DNA of 64,000 nucleotides from CAVPOO01 sp963707015 (GCA_963707015.1 CAVPOO010000006.1:95741-159740), one strand, 5' to 3'. Numbered from the stretch's first letter, positions 7,452 to 16,400 are shown. The notes: generated by a model from the sequence alone, not told the origin. Made by a program: numbers and translations.

Positions 7452-8699
7452 CTACCTTTTGTCGGTGATTTTCATTACCGGCGCCACGACGACATTCAAC
7501 TTACCGTGCGCCTCGCGCAATGACTGTTCCGCCTGCTCGGGCGTCGGGGCGCGCGCAAAAATAAAACCGAGGTAGCTGGCACCTTCCGGCAGTGGCACCA
7601 GTTCGTATCCTTCCCGGCGGCTGATCTCGACATCCTCGATGAATCGAACCCGCCGGGCGGCCAGCACGCCCTCCACCCGGCGCAGGATGCCATGGCGGGG
7701 AATCGGGATCATCAGCACACCGGCACCACCTTGCTCCGGTACGGCTGGCAATGGATGGCCTGCTGCCTGGGCCAGAACGAGTTCCTCAAGTCCATGCCCG
7801 GTGCCGAACCGCAACAGCCGGGCGCAATCACCACCAATAGTTCGCGACGCGATCTCCATGATCCACGCGTCGCCTTCACTCAGACGCAATTCCGCATGGA
7901 CGGGGCCCTCACACAGACCGTACGCCCGGCAGGCCTCCTTCAGGCGCTTTCGTATCAGGAACTGCACGGCCGGCGCGTGGCGCGAGGGCGTGACGTAATA
8001 GGTTTCCTCAAAAAAGGGTCCCTCCATGGGATCGGGCTTGTCAAAGATCGCAAGTACCTGTAGCTGCCCGCGATGCAGCAGTGCCTCCACGGCCAGCTCA
8101 GGTCCGGATATGAAGCGCTCCACCAGCACGAGGTCCTTCTCTTCAGAACCGAGCGCAGCCTCTGCAGCCAGCAGCGCCCGCACGCGCAGGATCGCAGCCT
8201 GCAACTGTCTTTGATCATCTGCGCGAATCACGCCGCGACTTGCCGAGAGCGAGAGGGGCTTGACCACGCAAGGGTAGTCGATGCCATCGAGTTGCGGGGC
8301 AAGCGGAGTACGAAGATCGATCACGCGGTGCCGTGGAACCGGCAATCCTGCCTTGTCCAGACACTGTCTTGCCAGGTCCTTGCGCCGGGAAAACCGTGCG
8401 GCGCCAAGTGGGTTGTGCGCCAGGCCCAGAGCTTCCGCCACGCGGCTGGCAATTTCTACGGTCTGATCGTCCGTTGCAATAACACCGGCAAAGGGCGATT
8501 CACGACCGGCCTCGAGCAGCCGGTGCAATGCGACAGGATCATCCAGATCGAGGTGCAAGCCGCCAACCAGCGGGGTCACGAGCGAATGCCGGCCACTGGA
8601 TGCAACCAGCAGGTCGATAGCAAGCGACTGCGCGGCTTCGATATACGCGAAGGTTCGGTAGCTGCCGGGCGGAGTTATCAGCAGAATGCGTGACGGCAT
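7452..8699 (-). CDS. ATP-grasp domain protein
   Basis: 415 residues with carboxylate-amine ligase architecture. The N-terminal Rossmann-like part (SRILLITPPGSYRTFAYIEAA) is followed by the ATP-grasp fold: YPCVVKPLSLSASRGVIRAD (phosphate and lysine contacts), DLVLVERFISGPELAVEALL, and the metal-binding segment GPVHAELRLSEGDAWIMEIASRTIGGDCARL. The C-terminal 100 residues resemble the LAL/carnosine-synthase-type lid domain. Such enzymes couple an amino acid or other carboxylate to an amine; the substrate cannot be inferred. It stands alone between yggX (convergent) and a HesB-like gene, so neighbours give no clue. Confidence 0.85.
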   Translation of the reverse strand: MPSRILLITPPGSYRTFAYIEAAQSLAIDLLVASSGRHSLVTPLVGGLHLDLDDPVALHRLLEAGRESPFAGVIATDDQTVEIASRVAEALGLAHNPLGAARFSRRKDLARQCLDKAGLPVPRHRVIDLRTPLAPQLDGIDYPCVVKPLSLSASRGVIRADDQRQLQAAILRVRALLAAEAALGSEEKDLVLVERFISGPELAVEALLHRGQLQVLAIFDKPDPMEGPFFEETYYVTPSRHAPAVQFLIRKRLKEACRAYGLCEGPVHAELRLSEGDAWIMEIASRTIGGDCARLLRFGTGHGLEELVLAQAAGHPLPAVPEQGGAGVLMIPIPRHGILRRVEGVLAARRVRFIEDVEISRREGYELVPLPEGASYLGFIFARAPTPEQAEQSLREAHGKLNVVVAPVMKITDKR

Positions 8700-8840
8700 G
8701 GGAGACCGGGCTCAGAAACGATTTTCCATCCCCGGATATCCGCGCCCTGGGGAAAATCCTGCTGCAGAAAAAATGTCCCTGATCCCGGTTTTCGCCGGTT
8801 TCCCCTGCCTCGCGTCGCAGTCAACTAGGACATGTCAGCG

Positions 8841-9245
8841 CTAGGCGCACCCGCCGCCAGCAGCACCGCAGGCGCCGCAGGTACCCGAACCACCTGTCGA
8901 GGCAAAAACGTTGTTGAACACAAAGCTCGCACCCATCGGACGATCGACAAAATCAATCTCGACACCCCGCAGGAAATTGAGCGCGACGGCATCCACGTAG
9001 ATGTCAAAGCCATTCGCCTTCAGGACACAATCGTAGTCGGTGCGGCGATCCGTAAAGGTCATCCCGTAGCTCATGCCACCACAGCCACCCCCGCTGACAA
9101 AAATGCGGATGGCCTCTAAATCGTCCTCCGTGTCGGCAAAGAGTTCGGCCATTTTTTCCTGAGCCGCCGGGGTCAATCGGACATCGTCTGGGCTGAGCAT
9201 GGTCGCGAATTCTGAAACAGCCGCTTGCGCAGTGGATTGGGTCAT
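8841..9245 (-). CDS. HesB/IscA-like protein with an atypical C-terminal cysteine motif
   Basis: 134 residues. The A-type carrier fold is clear: LTPAAQEKMAELFAD, then IRIFVSGGGCGGMSYGMTF with the first ligand C55. The C-terminus differs from ErpA/IscA: instead of CGC it reads GSGTCGACG then GGGC (C123, C126, C133), that is a CxxC plus a terminal Cys, and there is an extra C73. This could change cluster type or metal binding. The ATG at 9245 has AGGT eight bases upstream and is preferred to the GTG at 9254. It is not in an obvious operon. A canonical erpA is present at 532-897, so this is a second, specialised paralogue. Confidence 0.85.
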   Translation of the reverse strand: MTQSTAQAAVSEFATMLSPDDVRLTPAAQEKMAELFADTEDDLEAIRIFVSGGGCGGMSYGMTFTDRRTDYDCVLKANGFDIYVDAVALNFLRGVEIDFVDRPMGASFVFNNVFASTGGSGTCGACGAAGGGCA

Positions 9246-9474
9246 AACAGTCACCTGCCTGGTTGTAAGTAAGTAAGTAGGTCCAAGTCGATCGCCCGCG
9301 ATGCAGGGTTACAGGCATCAGCGGGCGAGATTCCGCTATGAACAATTCTAGCATCCTCTATCTACGTGTTCAGCGAGCATTTTTTGCAGGCTTATCGATC
9401 CGCCTGGATGAAATTTCCCGGGACCAGGGGGGTGTTGCTGGAAAAAAATTAACCGAAATCTTATTGCGAATGAT

Positions 9475-9502
9475 TTGTATTTCTTTCTAGTCCAGCTATA
9501 AT
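9475..9502 (+). promoter_or_regulatory. Sigma-70 type promoter for the porin gene
   Basis: TTGTAT (9475-9480) and a perfect TATAAT (9497-9502) with a 16-base spacer lie 55 bases before the porin ATG, in a locally AT-rich stretch. This lies in the 311-bp interval 9246-9556 between the divergent HesB-like and porin genes; nothing else was recognised there apart from an AAGGA ribosome site eight bases before the porin start. Confidence 0.6.
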
Positions 9503-9556
9503 AATCGCACACCCTAGGGCAAGATCTCTAACCTACTGTAAAAAAGGACTATTTGT

Positions 9557-10806
9557 ATGGTACTCGACAGACTAACGCGGCTTGTGCTTACCACCTGCTG
9601 TCTCGCTACACCGACCCTTCAGGCTGCCGCACCGCCGAGCGCAGAGGAGATGTGGCAGATCATTCAGGAACAGCAGAAACAGATCGAGGCCCTGAAGGAA
9701 CAGCTGGAGGCCACCAACGAGAAGGTCAAGGAGACTGATGAGAAGGTCGACGTCGCCGGCGAGATGATCGAGCAGGCAGAGTCGAAGGTCTCGAAAGCGG
9801 CGTCATGGGCAGAAGACACTCAGATTGGCGGCTATGGTGAATTACACTACAACAATCTCGACAGCAAGGAAGAAGTGGATTTCCACCGCTTCGTACTGTT
9901 CTTCAACCATCAGTTCAGCGACAAAATTCGCTTCTTCTCTGAACTCGAACTGGAGCATTCAGTCTCGGGCGATAATGAAAACGGTGAGGTCGAGGTCGAG
10001 CAGGCCTACCTCGAGTTCGATCTCTCGGCTACTCAGCATGCACAGGCCGGTTTGTTCCTCGTGCCGGTCGGCATACTGAACCAGACCCACGAGCCCCCAA
10101 CCTTTTACGGTGTGGAACGCAATCCGGTTGAAACGAACATCATTCCTACCACCTGGTGGGAAGCCGGGGGCGGTTTCCACGGAGAGCTGGGCAAGGGCTT
10201 CAGTTACGACCTGTACGGTACGTCCGGTCTCGATGTCAACCAGTCCGGTGGCAACGCTATCTGATTCGCAACGGTCGCCAGAAAGTTTCCGAGGCCAAGG
10301 CCAACGACGGCGCGGTAACGGCGCGCATCAAGTGGACCGGCATGCCCGGCGTTGAACTCGCGACCAGCGTGCAGTGGCAAAAAGACGTCACACAGGGAGA
10401 CCAGGGTGTCGGCGCCACCTTGTTTGAAGCCCATGCCGACATTCAACGCGGACCCTTTGGCTTGCGCGCCCTGTATGCGCGCTGGGATCTCGACAAGAGC
10501 AGCGTGATCGACGCTTCCGATCCGGCCGCTGCGGGTCGAGATGAACAGGTCGGCTGGTACATCGAACCCTCGATGAGAGGTCGCCTCTGGAGGATCCCGG
10601 GGGAACTGGGTGTCTTTGCGCGCTATAACGTCTGGGACAACAATAAGGGCTCGTCCACTACGGACTCGGAAATGAAACAGGTCAACGTCGGCCTGAACTA
10701 CTGGCCACACCCGGATGTGGTATTCAAGTTTGACGCCCAGCAACAGGACAACGATGGTGCGAAAAACGACAACGGATTCAACCTGGGCGTGGGTTACCAG
10801 TTCTGA
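9557..10806 (+). pseudogene. OprP/OprO-like outer-membrane porin, frameshifted
   Basis: Two frames together encode one porin of about 416 residues. Part 1 (9557-10264, 235 codons) has a signal peptide, a coiled coil (EEMWQIIQEQQKQIEALKEQ) typical of trimeric porins, and beta strands from about residue 93 (IGGYGELHYNNL). It ends at a TGA at 10262. Part 2 continues from about 10258 in the next frame with RNGRQKVSEAKANDG and further beta strands, ending GVGYQF with the terminal Phe of outer-membrane proteins. Restoring one base after 10257 joins the halves without loss. The break may be a true mutation or a sequencing error. The substrate is unknown. A good promoter precedes it and a terminator follows, so the locus is otherwise intact. 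Confidence 0.85.
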
Positions 10807-10872
10807 GCATACGCCTCGCGTCGCCGTAGCTAGGCAGTATCGTACCGGCGTATGATAGGCGCCCCGATGCGG

Positions 10873-10910
10873 GCGGGGCACAGCTGGCTGTGCCCCGCAT
10901 TTTCTCTCTT
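10873..10910 (+). terminator. Intrinsic terminator after the porin gene
   Basis: A perfect 11-bp stem (GCGGGGCACAG at 10873-10883 with CTGTGCCCCGC at 10888-10898), a CTGG loop, and then ATTTTCTCTCTT. It lies 67 bases after the porin stop and just before the FMN-binding protein gene, so that gene group must be served by readthrough or a promoter overlapping the hairpin. Confidence 0.8.
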
Positions 10911-10916
10911 AAAAAC

Positions 10917-11441
10917 ATGGCCATCCGAATTTTTTCACTGCTGCTCCTCGCCATCGTCTCCAGCGGACCTCTTGCCAAAGAGGTGTATCAGGAGCCGGAT
11001 GACTTTATCCACGAAGTCTTTGCGGGAGCGCCCCCGTCGCCAAAGGCTCTGTGGATCACCAAGTCATTGCGAGAACCGATTGAACAGATCATGGGTCACC
11101 CTCTGGACAGCCTCCGCGTACGCTATTGGGCCCACGAAGGAAAGGTCGCCTGGATCCTGGAGGAAATCGGCAAGGATCTGCCGATAACAACCGGTATTGT
11201 CGTCAACGATGGGAAACTCAAGCGCATCAAGGTTCTGATCTTCCGGGAAAGCCGCGGCTGGGAAGTGCGCCATGATTTCTTCACCGACCAGTTCACGGAT
11301 GCTGCTCTCACCGATGAACATCGACTCGATCGGACGATCGATGGCATAGCCGGAGCGACACTGTCCGTACGGGCCCTGACGAACCTGGCCCGACTTGCAC
11401 TGTATCTCAGCCAGCAGGTGCCTACCCATGTCCCGCCGTAG
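10917..11441 (+). CDS. Exported FMN-binding domain protein
   Basis: 174 residues with a signal peptide (MAIRIFSLLLLAIVSSGPLA). The rest resembles the FMN-binding domain of NqrC/RnfG: VRYWAHEGKVAWILEEIGKD and, near residue 138, DGIAGATLSVRAL, in which the SGAT-type motif is GAT followed by Ser; in RnfG/NqrC the threonine of this motif is esterified to FMN. Thus it is probably a periplasmic flavoprotein carrying covalent FMN. It overlaps the following PepSY protein gene by 14 bases, suggesting a two-part periplasm / membrane redox unit. An ATG at 10890 is rejected as it lies inside the terminator hairpin. Confidence 0.8.
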   Translation: MAIRIFSLLLLAIVSSGPLAKEVYQEPDDFIHEVFAGAPPSPKALWITKSLREPIEQIMGHPLDSLRVRYWAHEGKVAWILEEIGKDLPITTGIVVNDGKLKRIKVLIFRESRGWEVRHDFFTDQFTDAALTDEHRLDRTIDGIAGATLSVRALTNLARLALYLSQQVPTHVPP

Positions 11442-12180
11442 GCGCCATCGCCTGAAGCTGAAATCTTTCTACGTTTGGCACCGCTACATGGGTGTTGTTG
11501 CGGCGCTGTTTGCGATCGTACTCAGCGTAACCGGACTCGCCCTTAACCACACCGAAGAGCTGCAGCTTGATGAGCGATTCATCAATGCCAGCTGGCTGCT
11601 CGACTGGTATGGGATCGATGGTGCCGAGACTGCCAAGAGCTACGCGCTTGCGGATCACTGGATCACATTGCTGGGCGACAGGCTGTACGTCGATGAGATG
11701 CCGCTCCCCGGTCACTTCAGCGAACTTACCGGTGCCGTGGTCCTTCCCGAGCTGCTGCTTGTGATTGCTGACGGTGATGCGCTGGTGCTCACACGGCAAG
11801 GAGAACTGGTAGAGCGCCTTGGCCGTCAGAACGGGGTCCCGGCCGGTATCGGTGAAGTCGGGGTGCGTGCGGGGCGACTCATCGTCCGTGCGGCGCATGG
11901 GCTCTATACCAGCGACGATGCGTTGCTTGACTGGCACCACACGGAAGCCAGCAACGATCGGGTGGACTGGTCGCGGGCAGGCGCCTTGCCCGCCGCGCAA
12001 CTGGAAACACTCCGGAACAATTACCGCAGCCACATCCTGCCGCTCGAACGTGTCATGCTGGATCTGCACAGCGGCCGCATCCTTGGCAACTGGGGACCGT
12101 GGTTAATGGATGCCGCCGCGATGCTGTTGATCGCTCTGGCCCTGACCGGCAGTTGGATATGGCTGAAGAGACGCCGCTAG
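11428..12180 (+). CDS. PepSY-associated transmembrane protein
   Basis: 250 residues: one membrane helix near the N-terminus (SFYVWHRYMGVVAALFAIVL, followed by SVTGLALNH) and another at the C-terminus (MLLIALALTGSWIWLKRRR), with a periplasmic domain between. The WHRYMG and LNH motifs are those of PepSY-associated TM helix proteins, which are often linked to flavin- or heme-based electron transfer and iron reduction. Histidines in the two helices could bind heme. The start at 11428 overlaps the FMN-binding protein gene, and the end overlaps the acyltransferase gene by 22 bases, so three genes are tightly coupled. Confidence 0.8.
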   Translation: MSRRRRHRLKLKSFYVWHRYMGVVAALFAIVLSVTGLALNHTEELQLDERFINASWLLDWYGIDGAETAKSYALADHWITLLGDRLYVDEMPLPGHFSELTGAVVLPELLLVIADGDALVLTRQGELVERLGRQNGVPAGIGEVGVRAGRLIVRAAHGLYTSDDALLDWHHTEASNDRVDWSRAGALPAAQLETLRNNYRSHILPLERVMLDLHSGRILGNWGPWLMDAAAMLLIALALTGSWIWLKRRR

Positions 12181-13085
12181 CAAAGGCCACAGGCACGACG
12201 GCGGCATTCCGGGAAACGTTGCGGGTCGGGGCAGTCAATGCGCTGTCATATCTTCCACTCCCGGTCCTGTATCTGATATCAGACCTCGTCTACCTGTGGC
12301 TCTACCATGTCTTGCGTTATCAGCGCAGACGGGTCGATACCAATCTGGCCCGCGCGTTTCCCGATGCGTCGGCATCAGAGCGCGCCCGCATTGCACGCCG
12401 CTCCTACCGCAACACGATCACGGCCCTGTTCGAGACCATAAAGGTCTTGCGGATCAGCAGGGCCGAAATCCTGCGCCGCGTGCAGGTACGAAATCAGTCG
12501 CTGATTGAAGATTATCTGAACAAGGGGCAAATGGTTATTGCGGCTACGGCCCACCAGTGCAACTGGGAGTGGCTGTTGCCGGTTGTGTCCGCCACGCTGT
12601 CCTATCCGGTGGACGGCGTGTATAAACCACTCAGAAGCCCCGCACTGACGGACCTGTTGATTCGCGTACGCTCCCGCTTTGGAAGCCATCCGATCCCCAC
12701 AACCAACGTCACGCGGGAACTCCTCAAACGCCGGCACATTCCGCGCCTGCTTGGCCTCGTCGCGGATCTGTGCCCGGAAAAAGACGAAGAGAAACACTGG
12801 ACGCGCTTCCTGAATCAGGACACCGCGTTCTATACAGGCCCCGGAAAGCTGGCACGGGTCGCCAATGCGCCTCTCGTGTTCATTGCCATGTCGCGAATAC
12901 GGCGGGGTTACTACGAGATATCGTTTGAGCCACTTGCAGAACCGCCCTATTGCGAAACGCCCGGCGCCATCCTCGAGCGTTATGTCCGCCGCCTCGAGGC
13001 ACAGATCCTCTCACAACCAGAAGACTGGCTATGGATTTATCACCGTTGGAGGTATCCAACACCACAAAGCAGCGATTCCCTGTAG
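12159..13085 (+). CDS. LpxL/HtrB-type lysophospholipid acyltransferase
   Basis: 308 residues. An N-terminal hydrophobic region (YLPLPVLYLISDLVYLWLYH) precedes the acyltransferase fold of the Kdo2-lipid A lauroyl/myristoyl transferase superfamily, with the catalytic HX4E as HQCNWE, a GVYKPL motif, and the downstream LVADLCP segment. Members transfer acyl chains to lipid A or to other lipids and amino-acid conjugates; this branch is often found near biosynthetic gene clusters as well as in LPS loci. The specificity is not evident. The ATG at 12159 overlaps the end of the PepSY gene by 22 bases. It converges on bfr with an 11-bp gap. Confidence 0.85.
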   Translation: MAEETPLAKATGTTAAFRETLRVGAVNALSYLPLPVLYLISDLVYLWLYHVLRYQRRRVDTNLARAFPDASASERARIARRSYRNTITALFETIKVLRISRAEILRRVQVRNQSLIEDYLNKGQMVIAATAHQCNWEWLLPVVSATLSYPVDGVYKPLRSPALTDLLIRVRSRFGSHPIPTTNVTRELLKRRHIPRLLGLVADLCPEKDEEKHWTRFLNQDTAFYTGPGKLARVANAPLVFIAMSRIRRGYYEISFEPLAEPPYCETPGAILERYVRRLEAQILSQPEDWLWIYHRWRYPTPQSSDSL

Positions 13086-13096
13086 TACTGCGATAC

Positions 13097-13561
13097 CTAC
13101 ATCTTCGACTGCAGATAGTTTTCTATTCCTACCTTGTCGATCAACTCCAGTTGTGTCTCCAGCCAGTCGATATGATCCTCCTCGCTCGCGAGGATATCCT
13201 CGAACAGTTCCCGGCTGACATAATCACTGCATGATTCACAATGTGCGATCGCTTCTCGCAGCAGCGGGACAGCATCTTTCTCCAGCTCCAGGTCACACTT
13301 GAGCATTTCCTGCGTGTTCTCGCCAACACGCAACTTGGCCATGTCCTGCAGATTGGGCAGACCTTCCAGGAAGAGGATGCGCTTGATGAGCGCATCCGCG
13401 TGTTTCATCTCGTCTACCGATTCCTGATATTCATGCTCATTCAGTTCATTGAGCCCCCAGTTCTCATACATGCGGGCGTGAAGAAAATACTGATTGATGG
13501 CCGTCAGTTCATTCTTGAGCGCCTTGTTAAGAAAATCGATGACCTTGTTATCACCCTTCAT
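13097..13561 (-). CDS. bfr: Bacterioferritin
   Basis: 154 residues of the four-helix ferritin-like fold. It stores iron as a ferric mineral in a 24-subunit shell with heme at dimer interfaces. Ferroxidase ligands are recognisable in KNELTAINQYFLHARM, YQESVDEMKHADALIKR and LASEEDHIDWLETQL; the Met of DEMKHAD is the heme-ligand position. The ATG at 13561 follows GGAGG at five bases; upstream in-frame ATGs are poorer. It lies downstream of bfd on the same strand, 203 bases away, with a hairpin (stem CACCGGCC / GGCCGGTG, 13619-13643) in between. Confidence 0.96.
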   Translation of the reverse strand: MKGDNKVIDFLNKALKNELTAINQYFLHARMYENWGLNELNEHEYQESVDEMKHADALIKRILFLEGLPNLQDMAKLRVGENTQEMLKCDLELEKDAVPLLREAIAHCESCSDYVSRELFEDILASEEDHIDWLETQLELIDKVGIENYLQSKM

Positions 13562-13764
13562 GGGAACCTCCATTGTTGTTAGCAGTCTCTGGAATCCGGC
13601 GGGACACTGTCGCGCACTCACCGGCCACGTCATGCGGCCGGTGTCGCGACGTTGCGGTGAATCATGCGAACAGCCCGATTTTACTGCAGCGGCACGGATA
13701 CGGTCACGTACTCATTAAACGTTAAACGGGGGTGAGAGTCTGGAAGACCCGGGGGTCGACAGTT

Positions 13765-13962
13765 TCAGGCGATCTGCCGCTCCGGTTGTGCGGATACGCC
13801 TTGCAGCGTTTCTTCGAGGATACCACGGGCACACTGCGCGCACTTGCCGCACTGGCTGGCTACGCCCAGCTGTTCCTTGAGGTCACGAACCGTACAGGCA
13901 CCCTGGCAGGCCGCGGAACGAATCTGGCTGCAGGTAATGTTCTTGCACAGACACACGTACAT
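13765..13962 (-). CDS. bfd: Bacterioferritin-associated ferredoxin
   Basis: 65 residues, a small [2Fe-2S] protein. The four ligands follow the family pattern: C4 and C6 in MYVCLCKNIT and CGKC at 38-41. In other bacteria Bfd binds bacterioferritin and passes electrons to its heme to release stored iron under iron starvation. The adjacent bfr gene supports this role. A Fur-box-like palindrome lies 46 bases upstream of the start, consistent with the iron-repressed bfd of other species. Confidence 0.95.
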   Translation of the reverse strand: MYVCLCKNITCSQIRSAACQGACTVRDLKEQLGVASQCGKCAQCARGILEETLQGVSAQPERQIA

Positions 13963-14007
13963 GGGTCGATAGCTATCCGCTCTTGGCTATCTAACTGTAA
14001 ATGCAAA

Positions 14008-14022
14008 TGAGACTGATTGTCA
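14008..14022 (-). promoter_or_regulatory. Candidate Fur box upstream of bfd
   Basis: TGAGACTGATTGTCA matches the 7-1-7 Fur consensus TGATAATNATTATCA at 11 of 14 specified positions. It is centred 53 bases before the bfd start, where a promoter would be. Iron-dependent repression of bfd is known in other gammaproteobacteria; binding here is inferred from sequence only. Confidence 0.55.
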
Positions 14023-14126
14023 ATAGCAAACATGACCTCAATCCAGCATCTGCATGTTCAGTAACCCGGGCGCGTCGGCAACAGCAGTTTGTTAACGTCT
14101 ATTTTTTATTCATCATTAACTTGCAC

Positions 14127-16400
14127 CTATTTTCCCGCCCGCACGAGACCGCCAAGGCCGGCATCCTCCAGTACGCTGACCAGAAGGCTCCGTATCGCAT
14201 CGGCATCTTCCAGCGCCAGCGCGGTATTGGTCAGTCCCTTTGCGACCTCGGAAGAGATGCTGCGCAGCACCCATTTGACCCGTGAAAGACTGCCTACGGT
14301 CATGCTCAGGCTGTCGACCCCCAGGCCCAGCAACAGGATCGCCGCTGCAGGGTCGCCGGCCATCTCCCCACACACGCTGACCGGAATACCATGGGCATGT
14401 GCCGAGTCCACGATCTGTTTCAGGGCATGCAGCACGGCGGGATGCAAGGTTTGATACAGTTCAGCGACCCGCGCGTTGTTGCGATCCACTGCCAGCAGAT
14501 ACTGGGTCAGGTCGTTGGTTCCGACGGAAAAAAAATCCACCCGCTCCGCAAGTGCATCCATTTGATACACCGCCGAGGGCACCTCGATCATAACGCCGAG
14601 AGGCGGCTTGACGATATCGAACCCGTCTTCGAGGAGTTCGTCGCGGGCACGGCCAACCAGCTTCAACGCGTCGTCAACCTGACGGACATGACTGATCATC
14701 GGCAGCATGAGCTGCAGATTGTTCAAACCGGCGTTGGCCCGCAAGATCGCGCGCAGCTGTGTCAAAAAGATTTCCGGATGGTCCAGCATCAGGCGAATGC
14801 CGCGCCACCCGAGAAACGGGTTGTCCTCCTCGACCGGGAAGTAAGGCAGCGCCTTGTCACCACCTACATCGAGCGTGCGAATGATCACCGGTGCAGGCGC
14901 AAAGCTCTCCAGCACCTGCTGATAGATGCGAACCTGTTCCTCTTCGGTCGGAAAGCCATTACGAACCATGAAGGGAATCTCTGTACGATACAGCCCGATA
15001 CCATCCGCGCCGCTGCGCAGCGACGGCGAGATGTCGGCCAGGAGCCCCGTGTTGACATAGAGTGGCATGTGGACCCCATCCGGGGTCTCGGCCTTCAACG
15101 GCACCAGCTCGGCAAGCCCGCTGGTGAGTTCCGCTTCTTCTGCCTCCAGTCGCTTGAATTCGGCGCGCACGCTCGCATTCGGCCGAACGTACACATGCCC
15201 GCGATAGCCGTTGACAATCAGTTCCTGGCCCTCGAGATAACTCGTGGGAAGATCCTCCAGCCCCATCACCGCCGGAATACCCAGCGCATTGGCCAGGATG
15301 GCCACATGCGAGGAAGCGGACCCCCGGGCGGAGACGACCGCGGCAAGTGCCTCCGTGGGGATCTCGGCCAGGTGAACGGCGCTCACCTCATCGCCAACCA
15401 GAATGGTCCGGTTCCTCAGCACGGGAGTCACGGTCTCTGTCGCCTGCAGACGTACCAGAATGCGCCGGCCCAGATCGCGGATATCAGTGGCGCGCTCGCT
15501 GAGGTACGCATCCTCCATCTCCTCGAAGACACGCACGTGTTCAGCGATTGTCGCGCGCAGCGCGCCTGGTGCCCAGTTGCCCGCCCGAATGTGCTCAAGG
15601 GTCCGTTCAACCAGTGAATCGCTGTCCAGCATCATGACGTAGACATTGAAAAGCGCAAGATCCTCTTCCGGCAGCACACCCGTCATGTGCCTGGAAAAAT
15701 TCCGGATATCGTCCTGCACAGCCTTGACGGCGGCACGAAAGGTTTCCTCTTCTCTGGCCACATCGGTACTGCGTCGGTCGGGAATCAACTCAAGCCTGGC
15801 CGGCGGATAGACGACGGTGGCCTGACCAACCGCAACACCCGGGGCGCCGGGCAAGCCCTTGAGCATGAAAGAAGCGCCGCCCACCTCCTGGAGCATCTGG
15901 GCAACCCCGCCCGTTGCCTTGGCATGACTGATAGGGCCGGCGAGCTGTGCGGCAAGCGTGACGAGAAAGGTCACCTCGTTTTCGCCAAACTGGCGGTAGG
16001 CGCGCTGCCGGACAACGAGAACGCCCAGCACCTGCCGGTGCTGGATAATGGGCACCCCGAGGAAACCATGCATCACGGTTTCACCCGTGTGACTGAAGCT
16101 GCGGTAGCGGGGATGCTTAAGCCCATCCTCCAGGTTGACCGGCTCGGCGCGTTCTCTGACAAGGCCCACGAGCCCCTCGCCCTCTTTGAGCCGGACCTTC
16201 CCGACGGCACTCTTATTGAGGCCGTCTGTTGCCATCAGCACCAGTTCTCCCCCACCGGGTGTTACCAGATAGACGGAACTCGCATCGACCGACATGTCCT
16301 GCTTGAGGCGGGTGACGATGACATCGAGCGCATGCTGCAGATCCGGAGCCGCATTGACCTCATGGATCCTGCGTCGCAGGATTTCAAGCATGTTCTGCAT
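14127..16400 (-). CDS. ptsP: Phosphoenolpyruvate-protein phosphotransferase PtsP (nitrogen PTS enzyme I)
   Basis: 757 residues. An N-terminal GAF domain (about 18-160, with VDASSVYLVTPGGGELVLMA) is followed by the enzyme I architecture: HPr/NPr-binding helical domain, the phosphohistidine swivel segment GSASSHVAILANALGIPAVM, and the PEP-binding barrel with GIGLYRTEIPFM and FFSVGTNDLTQY. It takes phosphate from PEP and passes it to NPr, linking nitrogen and carbon status to regulation. Length is standard. ATGs at 16400 and 16391 are both possible starts. rppH lies just upstream on the same strand, the usual gammaproteobacterial pairing. Confidence 0.96.
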   Translation of the reverse strand: MQNMLEILRRRIHEVNAAPDLQHALDVIVTRLKQDMSVDASSVYLVTPGGGELVLMATDGLNKSAVGKVRLKEGEGLVGLVRERAEPVNLEDGLKHPRYRSFSHTGETVMHGFLGVPIIQHRQVLGVLVVRQRAYRQFGENEVTFLVTLAAQLAGPISHAKATGGVAQMLQEVGGASFMLKGLPGAPGVAVGQATVVYPPARLELIPDRRSTDVAREEETFRAAVKAVQDDIRNFSRHMTGVLPEEDLALFNVYVMMLDSDSLVERTLEHIRAGNWAPGALRATIAEHVRVFEEMEDAYLSERATDIRDLGRRILVRLQATETVTPVLRNRTILVGDEVSAVHLAEIPTEALAAVVSARGSASSHVAILANALGIPAVMGLEDLPTSYLEGQELIVNGYRGHVYVRPNASVRAEFKRLEAEEAELTSGLAELVPLKAETPDGVHMPLYVNTGLLADISPSLRSGADGIGLYRTEIPFMVRNGFPTEEEQVRIYQQVLESFAPAPVIIRTLDVGGDKALPYFPVEEDNPFLGWRGIRLMLDHPEIFLTQLRAILRANAGLNNLQLMLPMISHVRQVDDALKLVGRARDELLEDGFDIVKPPLGVMIEVPSAVYQMDALAERVDFFSVGTNDLTQYLLAVDRNNARVAELYQTLHPAVLHALKQIVDSAHAHGIPVSVCGEMAGDPAAAILLLGLGVDSLSMTVGSLSRVKWVLRSISSEVAKGLTNTALALEDADAIRSLLVSVLEDAGLGGLVRAGK

